The notes under the pieces are model-generated. The model worked only from the letters and a program-made list of their open reading frames with translations, searched no databases and was not told where the DNA came from. Shown in pieces: positions 50,760-60,103 of a stretch of DNA of 64,000 nucleotides (position 1 is its first letter; every line of letters starts with the position of its first letter). Source of the DNA: Nocardia terpenica. Lineage in GTDB: Bacteria > Actinomycetota > Actinomycetes > Mycobacteriales > Mycobacteriaceae. The translations under genes and the position numbers were made by a program. The stretch lies in assembly GCF_013186535.1 (NCBI RefSeq), contig NZ_JABMCZ010000002.1, forward strand, positions 1 to 64,000. The letters are read 5' to 3'.

Positions 50760-52412
50760 GTGAGCACCACACTGCATGCCCGCGGGTTGTCGGCCGGACA
50801 CGGCGAGCGCACGCTGTTCAGCGACCTCGATCTGGTGCTGGCGCCGGGCGATGTGATCGGCCTGGTCGGGGTGAACGGCGCGGGCAAGTCGACGCTGCTG
50901 CGCATGCTCGCCGACCGGGACGCACCGACCGGCGAGATCACGCTGAGCCCGCCCGACGCCACCATCGGGTACCTGGCGCAGGAACCCGAGCGCGTGCCCG
51001 GCGAATCGGTGCTGGCGTTCCTGTCCCGCCGCACCGGGGTGGCCGCGGCCCAGCAGACCATGGACGCCGCCGCCGAACGCCTCGCCGAGGGTGGGGACGA
51101 CGAGTACTCCCCCGCGCTGGAACGCTGGCTGACGCTCGGCGGCGCCGACCTGGACCAGCGCGCCGAGGAGGTGGCCGCGGAGCTGGGCCTGATCGCCACC
51201 CTGCCCGACGGCCTGGCCACCCCGATGACCGCGCTGTCCGGCGGACAGGCGGCGCGGGCCGGGCTGGCGTCGGTGCTGCTGTCGCGCTTCGACATTCTGC
51301 TGCTCGACGAGCCGACCAATGATCTGGATCTGGACGGATTGGCGCGCCTGGAGCAGTTCGTGGCGGGGGTGCGGGTGCCGCTGATGGTGATCAGCCACGA
51401 CCGGGAGTTCCTCGCGCGCACCGTGAATCGGATCGTCGAACTGGATCTCGCCCAGCAGCAGGTCGGGGTGTACGACGGCGGGTACGAGTCGTATCTGGCG
51501 GAGCGGGAGATCGCGCGCCGCCACGCCCGCGAGCGCTACGAGGAGTACGCCGACACCCGGTCGGCCCTCGAAGAGCGCGCGGTGATGCAGCGGAACTGGA
51601 TGGAACACGGGGTGCGCACCGCCCGGCGCAAGGCCCGCGATCCGCGAAAGGTGGACTCCGACAAGGCCGGTCGCAAGATGCGCGCCGAATCCACCGAGAA
51701 GCAGGCGTCGAAGGTGCGCCAGACGCAGCGGCGCATCGAACGGCTGGAGGTGGTGGAGGAGCCGCGCAAGGAGTGGGAGCTGCGCATGTCGATCGCGGCG
51801 GCGCCGCGCAGCGGATCGGTGGTCGCCACGGTGTCCGGCGCCACGGTGACGCGCGGCGAGTTCACCCTGGGACCGGTGACGGCGCAGGTGGATTGGGGCG
51901 ATCGGATCGTGCTGACCGGCGCCAACGGGTCCGGGAAGTCCACGCTGCTGGCGCTGCTGCTGGGCAAGATCGCGCCCGACACCGGTTCCGCCGCACTGGG
52001 TTCCGGGGTGGCGATCGGCGAGGTGGACCAGGCGCGCGGGCTGTTCCGCGGCGGCACGGCCCTGGCCGACACCTTCGCCGCCGAGGTGCCGGACCAGCCC
52101 GAGTCCGAAATCCGCACGCTCCTCGCGAAATTCGGCCTGCGCGGCCCGCACGTCCTCCGCCCCAACGACACCCTCTCCCCCGGCGAACGCACCCGAGCCG
52201 CCCTCGCCCTACTCCAGGCCCGCGGCGTCAACCTCCTCGTCCTGGACGAGCCCACCAACCACCTGGACCTCCCCGCCATCGAACAACTGGAACAGGCCGT
52301 CGAATCCTTCGACGGCACCATGCTCCTGATCACCCACGACCGCCGCATGCTCGACAACGTCCGCGCCACCCGCCGCTGGCGCATGGACCACGGCCACCTC
52401 ACGGAGGACTGA
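50760..52412 (+). CDS. ABC-F family ATP-binding protein (ribosomal protection/translation factor type)
   Basis: In this 550-residue protein with two ABC domains and no membrane part, Walker A is GVNGAGKSTLL and GANGSGKSTLL. The signatures are ALSGGQAARAG and the weaker LSPGERTRAAL. Walker B is LLLDEPTNDLDLDG and LVLDEPTNHLDLPA. The interdomain linker (ALEERAVMQRNWMEHGVRTARRKARD) is basic and helical, as in ABC-F proteins acting on the ribosome. It could confer resistance to ribosome-targeting antibiotics or act in translation. It starts at GTG. Confidence 0.92.
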   Translation: MSTTLHARGLSAGHGERTLFSDLDLVLAPGDVIGLVGVNGAGKSTLLRMLADRDAPTGEITLSPPDATIGYLAQEPERVPGESVLAFLSRRTGVAAAQQTMDAAAERLAEGGDDEYSPALERWLTLGGADLDQRAEEVAAELGLIATLPDGLATPMTALSGGQAARAGLASVLLSRFDILLLDEPTNDLDLDGLARLEQFVAGVRVPLMVISHDREFLARTVNRIVELDLAQQQVGVYDGGYESYLAEREIARRHARERYEEYADTRSALEERAVMQRNWMEHGVRTARRKARDPRKVDSDKAGRKMRAESTEKQASKVRQTQRRIERLEVVEEPRKEWELRMSIAAAPRSGSVVATVSGATVTRGEFTLGPVTAQVDWGDRIVLTGANGSGKSTLLALLLGKIAPDTGSAALGSGVAIGEVDQARGLFRGGTALADTFAAEVPDQPESEIRTLLAKFGLRGPHVLRPNDTLSPGERTRAALALLQARGVNLLVLDEPTNHLDLPAIEQLEQAVESFDGTMLLITHDRRMLDNVRATRRWRMDHGHLTED

Positions 52413-52455
52413 AGATTTTCGCCGCTCCAGCATGCTGTCGGGCGAAATCGACTGG

Positions 52456-52622
52456 GATCCCGGCCAAAAGCATGCCGGGATGACGTTGAGGAGCATGCCG
52501 GGATGACGTAGGGGCAGCATGCCGGGATGACGTTGGGGCAGCATGCCCGTCATCCCGGCGTACCGCTCCCAACGATCCCGGCGTACCGCTCCCAATGATC
52601 CCGGCGTGCTTTTGGCCGGGAT
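52456..52622. repeat. Two family A elements facing each other (copies 6 and 7)
   Basis: Copy 6 (plus) has its hairpin at 52456-52480, then units of 23, 24 and a partial 24 bp ending in GCCGGGAT. Copy 7 (minus) has its hairpin at 52598-52622, overlapping the stop codon of the minus-strand gene by one base, with two 23-bp units of a different body. The two arrays grow towards each other and meet near 52545-52550. Each follows its own convergent gene. Confidence 0.92.
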
Positions 52623-53599
52623 CAGCCCGGGGCGATGGCTGTGATCAAGGTGCGGTCGGCGGTGGTTCGGGTGGTAATCAATTGGGTGAAGGTTGCTGGT
52701 TGTTGGTCTGGTTGTTGTTGGGTGAGGCGGACTTCCCATTGGTTGTCGGTGGGGGTTCGGGTGATTTGGACGCAGTAGCGGGTGTTCGGGGGGATTTTGT
52801 TGATGCCGCGTTGGATTTGGTCGGCCGGGGGGACGGTGGCGTCGTCGGTTACTACGGCTCGGGCGGCGTAGCCCGAGCGTTGGACGTAGTAGGCGCGTTC
52901 GAAGGCGAGGATGGCGTCGGGGCCGGACGCGGTGCCGCCGGGGTCGGTGCCGGAGACGACGTCGGGGGTGCGGCGGGTCTGGCAGTCGGCGGTGGCGAAG
53001 GTGGAGGGAGTGGTCGGGGCGGTGGTGGGGGCCACGGAGGCGCCGGGGTTCGCGGGGGCGGGGGCCTGGATGGTGCGCGGCGGGGCGCTGGCGGTGCGGC
53101 GGTTGGCGGTGTGGATGACGGTCAGCACCACCGCGGCCACGACCACGGCGACGCCGAGCATGATCAGGACGGCGATCAGCTTGTCCGCATTGGGCCGTTC
53201 GCGGCGACGGGTGGTTCGGGGATGGCGCAGCCGGGGGCCGGGGCTGCCGCCGGAGCGGTCGACGATCGCCGGTATCAGCGACGTGTCCTCGGAGTCCGCC
53301 CGGCCGTAGTCGCGCACGTGCAGATGCGCGCGGGTCTCCGACGGTGGCTGCTGCGGTTCCGGTGGCCGGGGGCCGGAGTCGAGCCACTGCTCCCAGTCGC
53401 CGGACAGATCCGAGGAGTCCTCCGCATCGGGAAGCGGTTCCGGCACGCCCACAGCCGGATTCGGACGTCGCCGCCCGCCCCGGCGCATCGAGCGGCGGCG
53501 GCGCGGCGGCCGGTGGTGCGGCAGGCGCACCATGGGCAACCCCAGCTCGAACGGATTACCGTGCTCGGCGTCGCGGTCGTCCGGATCAGATCGTGTCAT
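52622..53599 (-). CDS. Single-pass membrane protein, T7SS-locus associated
   Basis: The 325-residue protein has a cytoplasmic basic/Pro-rich N-terminus of about 140 residues, one membrane helix (LIAVLIMLGVAVVVAAVVLTVI), and an extracellular domain of about 150 residues with two Cys (TADCQTRRT, NTRYCVQIT) and an all-beta look. It resembles actinobacterial DUF8176-type proteins found beside ESX substrates. Its start overlaps the previous gene by 14 bp. The function is unknown. Confidence 0.72.
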   Translation of the reverse strand: MTRSDPDDRDAEHGNPFELGLPMVRLPHHRPPRRRRSMRRGGRRRPNPAVGVPEPLPDAEDSSDLSGDWEQWLDSGPRPPEPQQPPSETRAHLHVRDYGRADSEDTSLIPAIVDRSGGSPGPRLRHPRTTRRRERPNADKLIAVLIMLGVAVVVAAVVLTVIHTANRRTASAPPRTIQAPAPANPGASVAPTTAPTTPSTFATADCQTRRTPDVVSGTDPGGTASGPDAILAFERAYYVQRSGYAARAVVTDDATVPPADQIQRGINKIPPNTRYCVQITRTPTDNQWEVRLTQQQPDQQPATFTQLITTRTTADRTLITAIAPG

Positions 53600-55022
53600 C
53601 GCCGAAGTCGCCGATGACGGCGGCCGGGACCATGGGCTCCGCCGCCGGAACGGTCACACCGAGCTGACCGTCGATCCGCGGCGGCTTGCGGTCCTGGCCG
53701 TCGGTGCCGGGCGGGGGCGGCAGCGCCATCCCGCCGGCCGTGCCGCCGGGCGCGGACTGACCGGCCTTCGGATCCGGCTGCGCGGCGACATCCGGACCGG
53801 GGTCCGGGGGCTGCGGATTCGCCGGTGCGGGAGGCGGATTCACCGCGGCGGGGGGCGGGCTCGCCGGTGGGGTGGCCGGGGGCGGGGTCGCGGGCGGCGG
53901 GGCGGGCGCGACATTCGGGGTGCTCGCGGCGGGCGGGATCACCACACCCGGACTACCCGTCGAGGACGGCGAACTCGACGACGGGGACGACCCGGACTGC
54001 TGGTTGCCGCCGAAGTCGAGCACATTCGAGCCGTTCGAGGTACCGGTGCCGGTGCCCGCCGCGCCGGTGGTGCTGCCCGGATGCAGGAGCTCCGGAATCG
54101 CCTGCTCGATCGCCTTGTCGGCCGAGGACGCCACGGTGTCTATGGCGTGCGTGCCGACCTCGGCGATCTTGTCGATGAGGTCCTGGCCGATGGTGACACC
54201 GGCATTGATCGCCGCGGTCCCCACCTGCACACCGGCGCCGATGAGCTGCTCCTGCAATTGCAGCTGCGCCGCGGCGACCGGATCCAGTTGCGGAGGAACG
54301 GCCCCCGCCGCATAGGTGCCGGGCGAGGAGGCGCCGCCGGGTGTGTACGTGGTCCCGGGCGAGTAGGTGCCCTGGGGCGATGTGCCTGTGCCCTGGTCGA
54401 ATTGGTACTGCCCGGTGCCCGAGCCGTACTGCGTCGGCGTCGTGGCGGGCGGTGTCGTGCCGGGCGACGAATAATCGGTGACCGTGAGCGGGCCCATGGC
54501 CGTGAGCCGCTGGGTGTGGTCGTTCATCTCCGTCTGCGCGGTGGTGACCGTGGTGATGGCGTCGCGCAGCGCCTGGGTGGCGCGGGTGATCACGGCGTCG
54601 GTGTCCGGCGCGGCGGTGGCATTGCCGAGGATGGTCCGCGCGTCCCGGCGGAAATCGGCGATGATCTGGTCGACCCGCTGCGCGGCGCGCGCACTGGTGG
54701 CGTGCGCGTCGGCCAGCACGGCCAGATAGGCCGGGCCGCGATCGGAGATGTCACCGATCTGAGTCTGGGTAGTGCGCAACGCCGGAACGGTATTGTCGGC
54801 GCCGGTGCCCGCCCAGGTCGACTCGAGCGCGTGCATGCCCTGCCGGTGCGGGTCCTCGGTGCCCGCGGCCTGCGACGACGCCGTGGATAACGCGGTGGTG
54901 ACGGTCTCGCTCGGGACGGCGCGGCCGGTTCCGAGCGAGGCGCGTAACTGTAGCAGCGGCCGCACCAGCGTGGCGACGATGGGCGGATCGGCGCCCGGAG
55001 CGGTGGCGACGGCGCGTCTCAT
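53586..55022 (-). CDS. Large Pro/Gly/Ser-rich protein following an EspC-like gene
   Basis: The 478-residue protein starts MRRAVATAPGADPPIVATL at an ATG overlapping the upstream stop by 4 bp. Residues about 1-170 are helical (TTVTTAQTEMNDHTQRLTA), then comes a Thr/Tyr/Gly/Ser tract, a second helical block (LQEQLIGAGVQVGTAAINAG), and a C-terminal Pro-rich tail. Its architecture parallels the 515-residue protein at 48117-49664, although sequence similarity is not obvious. It is a probable ESX-linked substrate or partner. Confidence 0.68.
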   Translation of the reverse strand: MRRAVATAPGADPPIVATLVRPLLQLRASLGTGRAVPSETVTTALSTASSQAAGTEDPHRQGMHALESTWAGTGADNTVPALRTTQTQIGDISDRGPAYLAVLADAHATSARAAQRVDQIIADFRRDARTILGNATAAPDTDAVITRATQALRDAITTVTTAQTEMNDHTQRLTAMGPLTVTDYSSPGTTPPATTPTQYGSGTGQYQFDQGTGTSPQGTYSPGTTYTPGGASSPGTYAAGAVPPQLDPVAAAQLQLQEQLIGAGVQVGTAAINAGVTIGQDLIDKIAEVGTHAIDTVASSADKAIEQAIPELLHPGSTTGAAGTGTGTSNGSNVLDFGGNQQSGSSPSSSSPSSTGSPGVVIPPAASTPNVAPAPPPATPPPATPPASPPPAAVNPPPAPANPQPPDPGPDVAAQPDPKAGQSAPGGTAGGMALPPPPGTDGQDRKPPRIDGQLGVTVPAAEPMVPAAVIGDFGDDTI

Positions 55023-55342
55023 GTCAGCGTCTCCCCGATTCGGGTGACCGCGGCGGCGGAGTCGGCGTCGGTGCCCTGCATGGCCGCGTTGTATCGGCGC
55101 AGAACCTGCCCGTAGGTGGAGACCAGCTGCCCCGCGGTGGACAGCGCCTGCGCGTGTTCGGAGACCGCCGCGGTGAAGGTGGCCGCGAATTCGGCGCCGA
55201 CCAGGCCCAGATCGGCGGCCAGTTGCTCGGGCTGCACGGCACCGGCCGCGACCGCTGCCGCCGAGGCCAGCTGCTGCGAGACGGTATCCGCGATGGTGGT
55301 GTAGGCGGCCATCGCCGCCGGATCGAGCTTCAGCGTGTTCAC
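55019..55342 (-). CDS. EspC-like type VII secretion target
   Basis: The 107-residue protein starts VNTLKLDPAAMAAYTTIAD at GTG. Two amphipathic helices are separated near residue 50, with STYGQVLRRYNAAMQGTD near the end. The small size, the helical hairpin and the coupled downstream large gene match the EspC/WXG100-like group. It lacks a strict WxG motif. Confidence 0.7.
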   Translation of the reverse strand: MNTLKLDPAAMAAYTTIADTVSQQLASAAAVAAGAVQPEQLAADLGLVGAEFAATFTAAVSEHAQALSTAGQLVSTYGQVLRRYNAAMQGTDADSAAAVTRIGETLT

Positions 55343-55465
55343 TGTTCCCCCTCACGGAAACCCAAGCTGTCGCTGTCGCATCATGTTTCAGAGGTCCACC
55401 ATACTTCGCGGTACGCGAAGTTTCCGACCAACTCTATCTTCTCACCCGAGGGACGGCCTCGCGCC

Positions 55466-56833
55466 TCAGACCGCGGCGACCCGCTTGGCGAGGTCGTCGG
55501 CGAGCTGACGGGCGCGATCGAGATCGGTGGCCTCGACCATGACCCGGACCAACTGCTCGGTGCCGCTGGGGCGCAGCAGAACTCGCCCGGTCTCGCCGAG
55601 CACCCGCTCGGCCTCGGCGACGGCGTCGCGGATCTCCGGCGCCGCGGCCACCGCGGACTTGTCGGTGACCGGCACGTTCACCAGCACCTGCGGCACGGTC
55701 CGCACCACGGCGGCGAGATCGGCCAGGGCGCGGCCGGTCTCGGTCATCCGGGCCATCAGCTTGAGACCGGTGAGGACGCCGTCGCCGGTGGTGCCGTACC
55801 GCGGGAAGACCACGTGCCCGGACTGCTCGCCGCCCAGGCTGTAGCCGCCGCGCCGCAGCTCCTCGAGCACGTACCGGTCGCCGACGGCGGTGGTGAGCAT
55901 GGTGATCCCGGCCTCGCGCATCGCGATGTGCAGACCCAGATTGCTCATGACGGTGGCCACCAGCGTATTTCGCGCGAGCTCACCGGACTCGTGCATGGCC
56001 AGCGCGAGGACCGCCATGATGGCGTCGCCGTCCACGACCGCGCCGGTGGCGTCCACGGCCAGGCAGCGATCGGCGTCGCCGTCGTGCGCCAGGCCCAGGT
56101 CGGCGCCGTGCGCGCGCACCGCGTGCTGGATCTGCTCCAGATGCGTGGAGCCGCACCGGTCGTTGATGTTGAGCCCATTCGGCTCGGCATTGATCGCGAC
56201 GACCCGGGCGCCCGCCTCCCGGTAGGCCGCCGGGCCGACGTCGGAGGCCGCGCCGTGGGCGCAGTCGACGACGACGGTCAGGCCGCTCAGGTCGCGGCCG
56301 GTCGCCTCCACCAGATGCTCGACGTACCGCTCGTGCGTCCCGGCCAGGCTGTAGTGGTCGTCCACGTGGCCGTCGGCCCCGGAAAAGCTCAGCACCCGGC
56401 CGATCGCCGCGCCGGTCGGACGCGTGAAGGCGCGCTCGCGCACCAGGTCCTCGATGCGATCCTCGACGGCGTCGTCGAGCTTGTGCCCGCCCGCGGCGAA
56501 GATCTTGATCCCGTTGTCGGGCATCGGATTGTGCGATGCGGAGATCATGACGCCCAGGCAGGCGTCGTAGGCGGCGGTCAGATACGCGACGGCCGGGGTC
56601 GGCAGGACCCCTACCGACAGCACGTCCACCCCGGCCGAGGTCAGGCCCGCGGTGACCGCGGCCTCCAGCATCTCGCCGCTGGCTCGCGGATCGCGGCCCA
56701 CCACCGCCACCGCGCGCCGCTCACCGCGGCTCAGCACCTGCGCCGCCGCGGCCGAAACCCGTAGTGCCAGTTCCGGACTCAGCGAATCGTTGGCCAGCCC
56801 CCGGACTCCGTCGGTACCGAACAAACGTCCCAA
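55466..56833 (-). CDS. glmM: Phosphoglucosamine mutase
   Basis: GlmM converts glucosamine-6-phosphate to the 1-phosphate, the step after GlmS. The 455-residue product starts MGRLFGTDGVRGLANDSLSPELAL. The active Ser is in ISASHNPMPDNGIK, the metal loop is DGDADRCLAVD, the sugar loop is GGEQSGHV, and the phosphate loop is RPSGTEQLVRV. It corresponds to Rv3441c (mrsA) and lies directly beyond rpsI-rplM as in mycobacteria. Confidence 0.98.
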   Translation of the reverse strand: MGRLFGTDGVRGLANDSLSPELALRVSAAAAQVLSRGERRAVAVVGRDPRASGEMLEAAVTAGLTSAGVDVLSVGVLPTPAVAYLTAAYDACLGVMISASHNPMPDNGIKIFAAGGHKLDDAVEDRIEDLVRERAFTRPTGAAIGRVLSFSGADGHVDDHYSLAGTHERYVEHLVEATGRDLSGLTVVVDCAHGAASDVGPAAYREAGARVVAINAEPNGLNINDRCGSTHLEQIQHAVRAHGADLGLAHDGDADRCLAVDATGAVVDGDAIMAVLALAMHESGELARNTLVATVMSNLGLHIAMREAGITMLTTAVGDRYVLEELRRGGYSLGGEQSGHVVFPRYGTTGDGVLTGLKLMARMTETGRALADLAAVVRTVPQVLVNVPVTDKSAVAAAPEIRDAVAEAERVLGETGRVLLRPSGTEQLVRVMVEATDLDRARQLADDLAKRVAAV

Positions 56834-56952
56834 TTCCTCGCCCCTCGAGTGTGACTACGGCGCTGACGCCGCGGCTGCGAATACAGCACGAGAGCAGGCA
56901 CCCGACGAATCCGAAAAGATCGGCGCGGGCGCCTGCTCTCGTACAGGTGCGT

Positions 56953-56999
56953 CGACCGTACCCCTTCCGGACACACGCCGGTGCCGAAAGGGACGGTCG
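56953..56999 (-). terminator. Imperfect hairpin downstream of rpsI
   Basis: CGACCGT and ACGGTCG, with inner CCCCTTCCGG/CCGAAAGGG pairing, form a long imperfect stem just past the rpsI stop. No T-run follows, so it is a plausible I-shaped terminator of the rplM-rpsI operon. Confidence 0.5.
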
Positions 57000-57011
57000 C
57001 ACACCGCAAGA

Positions 57012-57523
<512 letters not shown>

Positions 57524-57527
<4 letters not shown>

Positions 57528-57967
57528 TGGGCCACCTGCTTGATCTCGAACGGAACGGGCTGCTGAGCCACGTGCGGATGCGTCGGGCCCGCGTAGACCT
57601 TCAACTTGCCGGCGATCTGGCGGCCCAGCTTGTTCTTCGGGATCATGCCCTTGATGGCACGCTCCACGAGGCGATCCGGACGGGTATCGAGCAGCTGCCC
57701 GACAGACCGGGACTTCAGGCCGCCCGGGAACCCGGAGTGGGTGTAGAGGTGCTTGTCCTGCCGCTTGTTGCCGGAGACGGCAATCTTGTCGGCATTGATG
57801 ATGATGACGAAATCGCCACCATCGACGTTCGGGGCGTAGGTCGGCTTGTTCTTGCCGCGCAGCAGATTCGCTGCCTGCACGGCAAGGCGGCCGAGCACTA
57901 CGTCAGTGGCGTCGATGACGTACCACTTACGGGTCACGTCACCCGCCTTCGGGCTGTACGTAGGCAC
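57524..57967 (-). CDS. rplM: Large ribosomal subunit protein uL13
   Basis: The 147-residue L13 starts VPTYSPKAGDVTRKWYVIDATDVVLGRLA at a GTG with AGGGAAG upstream. The conserved GGDFVIIINADKIAVSGNK and GMIPKNKLGRQ motifs are present, and the length is exactly that of the family. It is the first gene of the rplM-rpsI operon. Confidence 0.98.
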
Positions 57968-58149
57968 AGTGCTTCCCTGTCTGTCGTCGGTGTTCTGCCG
58001 GCCAGGCGAGCGGTCGAGCGATCCCGGCGGCCGGTGGAGACCCGGGGCTCGTGCGACGACACGGATGATCCGCGCTGTACCACACGCCAACGGGCGACGA
58101 TACCAGCCCGCCCGCCTCGGCCCGAAATCGGCCTTGCCTGCCGCACACC

Positions 58150-60006
58150 TCAGATGCGCATGGGCGGGTCCTGGTCGGTGACGCCCGGGAGGGTGGGGAT
58201 CACATATCGGAGGTTGTCGATGCCGAGGTGGGCGCAGCCGGACTCGTCGCTGACGGCCTCCGGCGGCCGGGCCGAGGAGCCGAGGGCGTGCGGTATCAGC
58301 GAGCAGGGCGGCTCGGTGTGCGGGACGCGGGACACCTTCTCGACCGACGGCCACGCGCCGAATTCGGTGCCGGCGCCGTAGGCCGGGACCACCGAGGCCG
58401 CGGGCGGCTCGGCCCGGACGACGGCGTCGACGGACGCCGGGAGCACCGACGCGACCGTGTGGGCGCGCGGCACGGCCGCCTGCCGGACGTCGCCGTGGGG
58501 GTGCAGGGCGACGGCCGCCAGCGCGACCGCGCCCGCGATCGCGGGGGCGCCGAACAGGTTGTCCTTCACCTTGTTCCACAGCTTGCCGCGGCGGGCGGAG
58601 TCCTCGTCGGCTTCGGGGTGTGGGCCGAACGCGGTGGTCGGTTCGTCGCCCGCGGGAGCCCCCGGCGGACGGGTGAAGCGACTACCGAGCTCGGCCAATC
58701 CCGGGGGGAGGCTGCCGGGCACCTCGCTCCGCGTCATCCGCGTCGTCGGCTCCGCGCCGGCGTCGGCCACGGCCGTCTCCCGCGCCGCATGCCTGCCGCC
58801 GCTACCGGGCGGCGAATCCGCTTGTCCCCCCGCCGCCGAAGCCACATGCCGAGGCCCCTGATCCAACGGCCGTAACCCATGCCGCCCGGAACTCTGCGCC
58901 CCTTCACCACCGGACATCGCGGCGCCGCCCGATCCGGCCGGACCGCCGGACGACGGAGAACCACCCGACTGGCCACCCGGGCCGCCGGAGGCCGGGGGGC
59001 CGCCGGGGCGGGGCTGGTTGGTAGGGGGTTGGCCGGTTCTGGGGCCGGACTGGTTCTTCGGGGGCTGGGGGGCAGGGGGATTCGGGGCCGCGCCGCCCGT
59101 CGGGCCGGGCTGGCGGCCGCCGGGGTTCGGGCCGGGGGTGGGTGGGTAGGGCTGGTCGTCGGGGTATTCGCTGTCGGTGACCAGGAGGTGGGCCGCGCCG
59201 AGCACCAGGGCGTGCATGGGGTGGTCGGCGACGCGTAGTCGGTGGCCGAGGTGGTTCTGGAAGGCCAGGCGCAGGGCGTCGTTGAAGCACACGTTGCCGG
59301 TGAGCAGGACCGTGGAGGTGTCGGCGTTGATGGAGCGGGCCGCGGCCATGACCTCGATGACCACGTTGTCGGCGGAGCGGGCGTCGCGCATCGCGTCGGG
59401 AGCGATGGGCACGCCGACCGATTCGGTGGGTCGCTCGTCGTCGCCGTGTACCGCGACCACCAGGCACACCCGGCCGTCGGAGTAGACGCCGGTGGCGCCG
59501 ACTTCGGCCCGGCCGCGCTCGGGCGGGCGCACCAGGCCGAGCGCGCGCACGTACCCCGACAGCGCCACCGACTCCGGCAGCGGCTCGGTCGTCACGTCCA
59601 GCAGCTCGACCAGCCGGCAGTACTCGTCGATCTTCTCGTCCGGCCAGTCGTCCGGGAACGGCAGCGCCACCACGTCGGGCTTGCCACGCAGGTACTTGCC
59701 GACCGCCGCCAGCGGGTTGTACATCCGCGCCCGGTACACCAGCTCCACCGGCCAGGTCGCACCCGCGATGCGAATCTGGTGGTGGCCGAGCACATCACGC
59801 ACGTCGGAGATGGCGATACCCAGGTCGGGACGCCGGTCGACACCCGCGGTGTGCAGTCGACCGGACGAATCCGCCAGCAGGTAGGCCGGCGGCGTATGTG
59901 TTCCTTCCACCTGGACCGGGCGGATCGGTGTGCCACCGCCGCCAGCGGCCACGGACACCACATCCCAACCGAGATGCACTGCCCCAACTCGAGCCGTCAC
60001 ACGCAT
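58150..60006 (-). CDS. Degenerate actin/Hsp70-fold membrane protein with Pro/Gly-rich linker
   Basis: In this 618-residue protein, residues about 1-275 look like an ASKHA fold: VHLGWDVVSVAAGG at the start and STVLLTGNVCFNDALRLAFQ to DHPMHALVLGAAHLLVTD at the end, aligning with the adenosine motif of the Hsp70-like protein at 33429-34946. The phosphate loops are not recognisable, so ATPase activity is doubtful. A Pro/Gly/Ser linker, a membrane helix near residue 490 (APAIAGAVALAAVALHP) and an extracellular tail follow. Its place after rplM is where mycobacterial ESX-4 begins, so a T7SS link is possible but unproven. Confidence 0.65.
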   Translation of the reverse strand: MRVTARVGAVHLGWDVVSVAAGGGGTPIRPVQVEGTHTPPAYLLADSSGRLHTAGVDRRPDLGIAISDVRDVLGHHQIRIAGATWPVELVYRARMYNPLAAVGKYLRGKPDVVALPFPDDWPDEKIDEYCRLVELLDVTTEPLPESVALSGYVRALGLVRPPERGRAEVGATGVYSDGRVCLVVAVHGDDERPTESVGVPIAPDAMRDARSADNVVIEVMAAARSINADTSTVLLTGNVCFNDALRLAFQNHLGHRLRVADHPMHALVLGAAHLLVTDSEYPDDQPYPPTPGPNPGGRQPGPTGGAAPNPPAPQPPKNQSGPRTGQPPTNQPRPGGPPASGGPGGQSGGSPSSGGPAGSGGAAMSGGEGAQSSGRHGLRPLDQGPRHVASAAGGQADSPPGSGGRHAARETAVADAGAEPTTRMTRSEVPGSLPPGLAELGSRFTRPPGAPAGDEPTTAFGPHPEADEDSARRGKLWNKVKDNLFGAPAIAGAVALAAVALHPHGDVRQAAVPRAHTVASVLPASVDAVVRAEPPAASVVPAYGAGTEFGAWPSVEKVSRVPHTEPPCSLIPHALGSSARPPEAVSDESGCAHLGIDNLRYVIPTLPGVTDQDPPMRI

Positions 60007-60103
60007 CAGTGTGCCTGCCGATCCGGCGACACGCGCGACAGGGCCGATGCACCGCCGGGTCGCCGCGGCGCGTGGCGGGCGCGGCGCGGCCCATTCCCCC
60101 CGC

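Noticed and set aside
52209..53387. Hypothetical protein containing PACFWPG-type peptides
   Set aside because: These peptides are the reverse translation of the family A hairpin and recur at several copies; there is no independent coding evidence.
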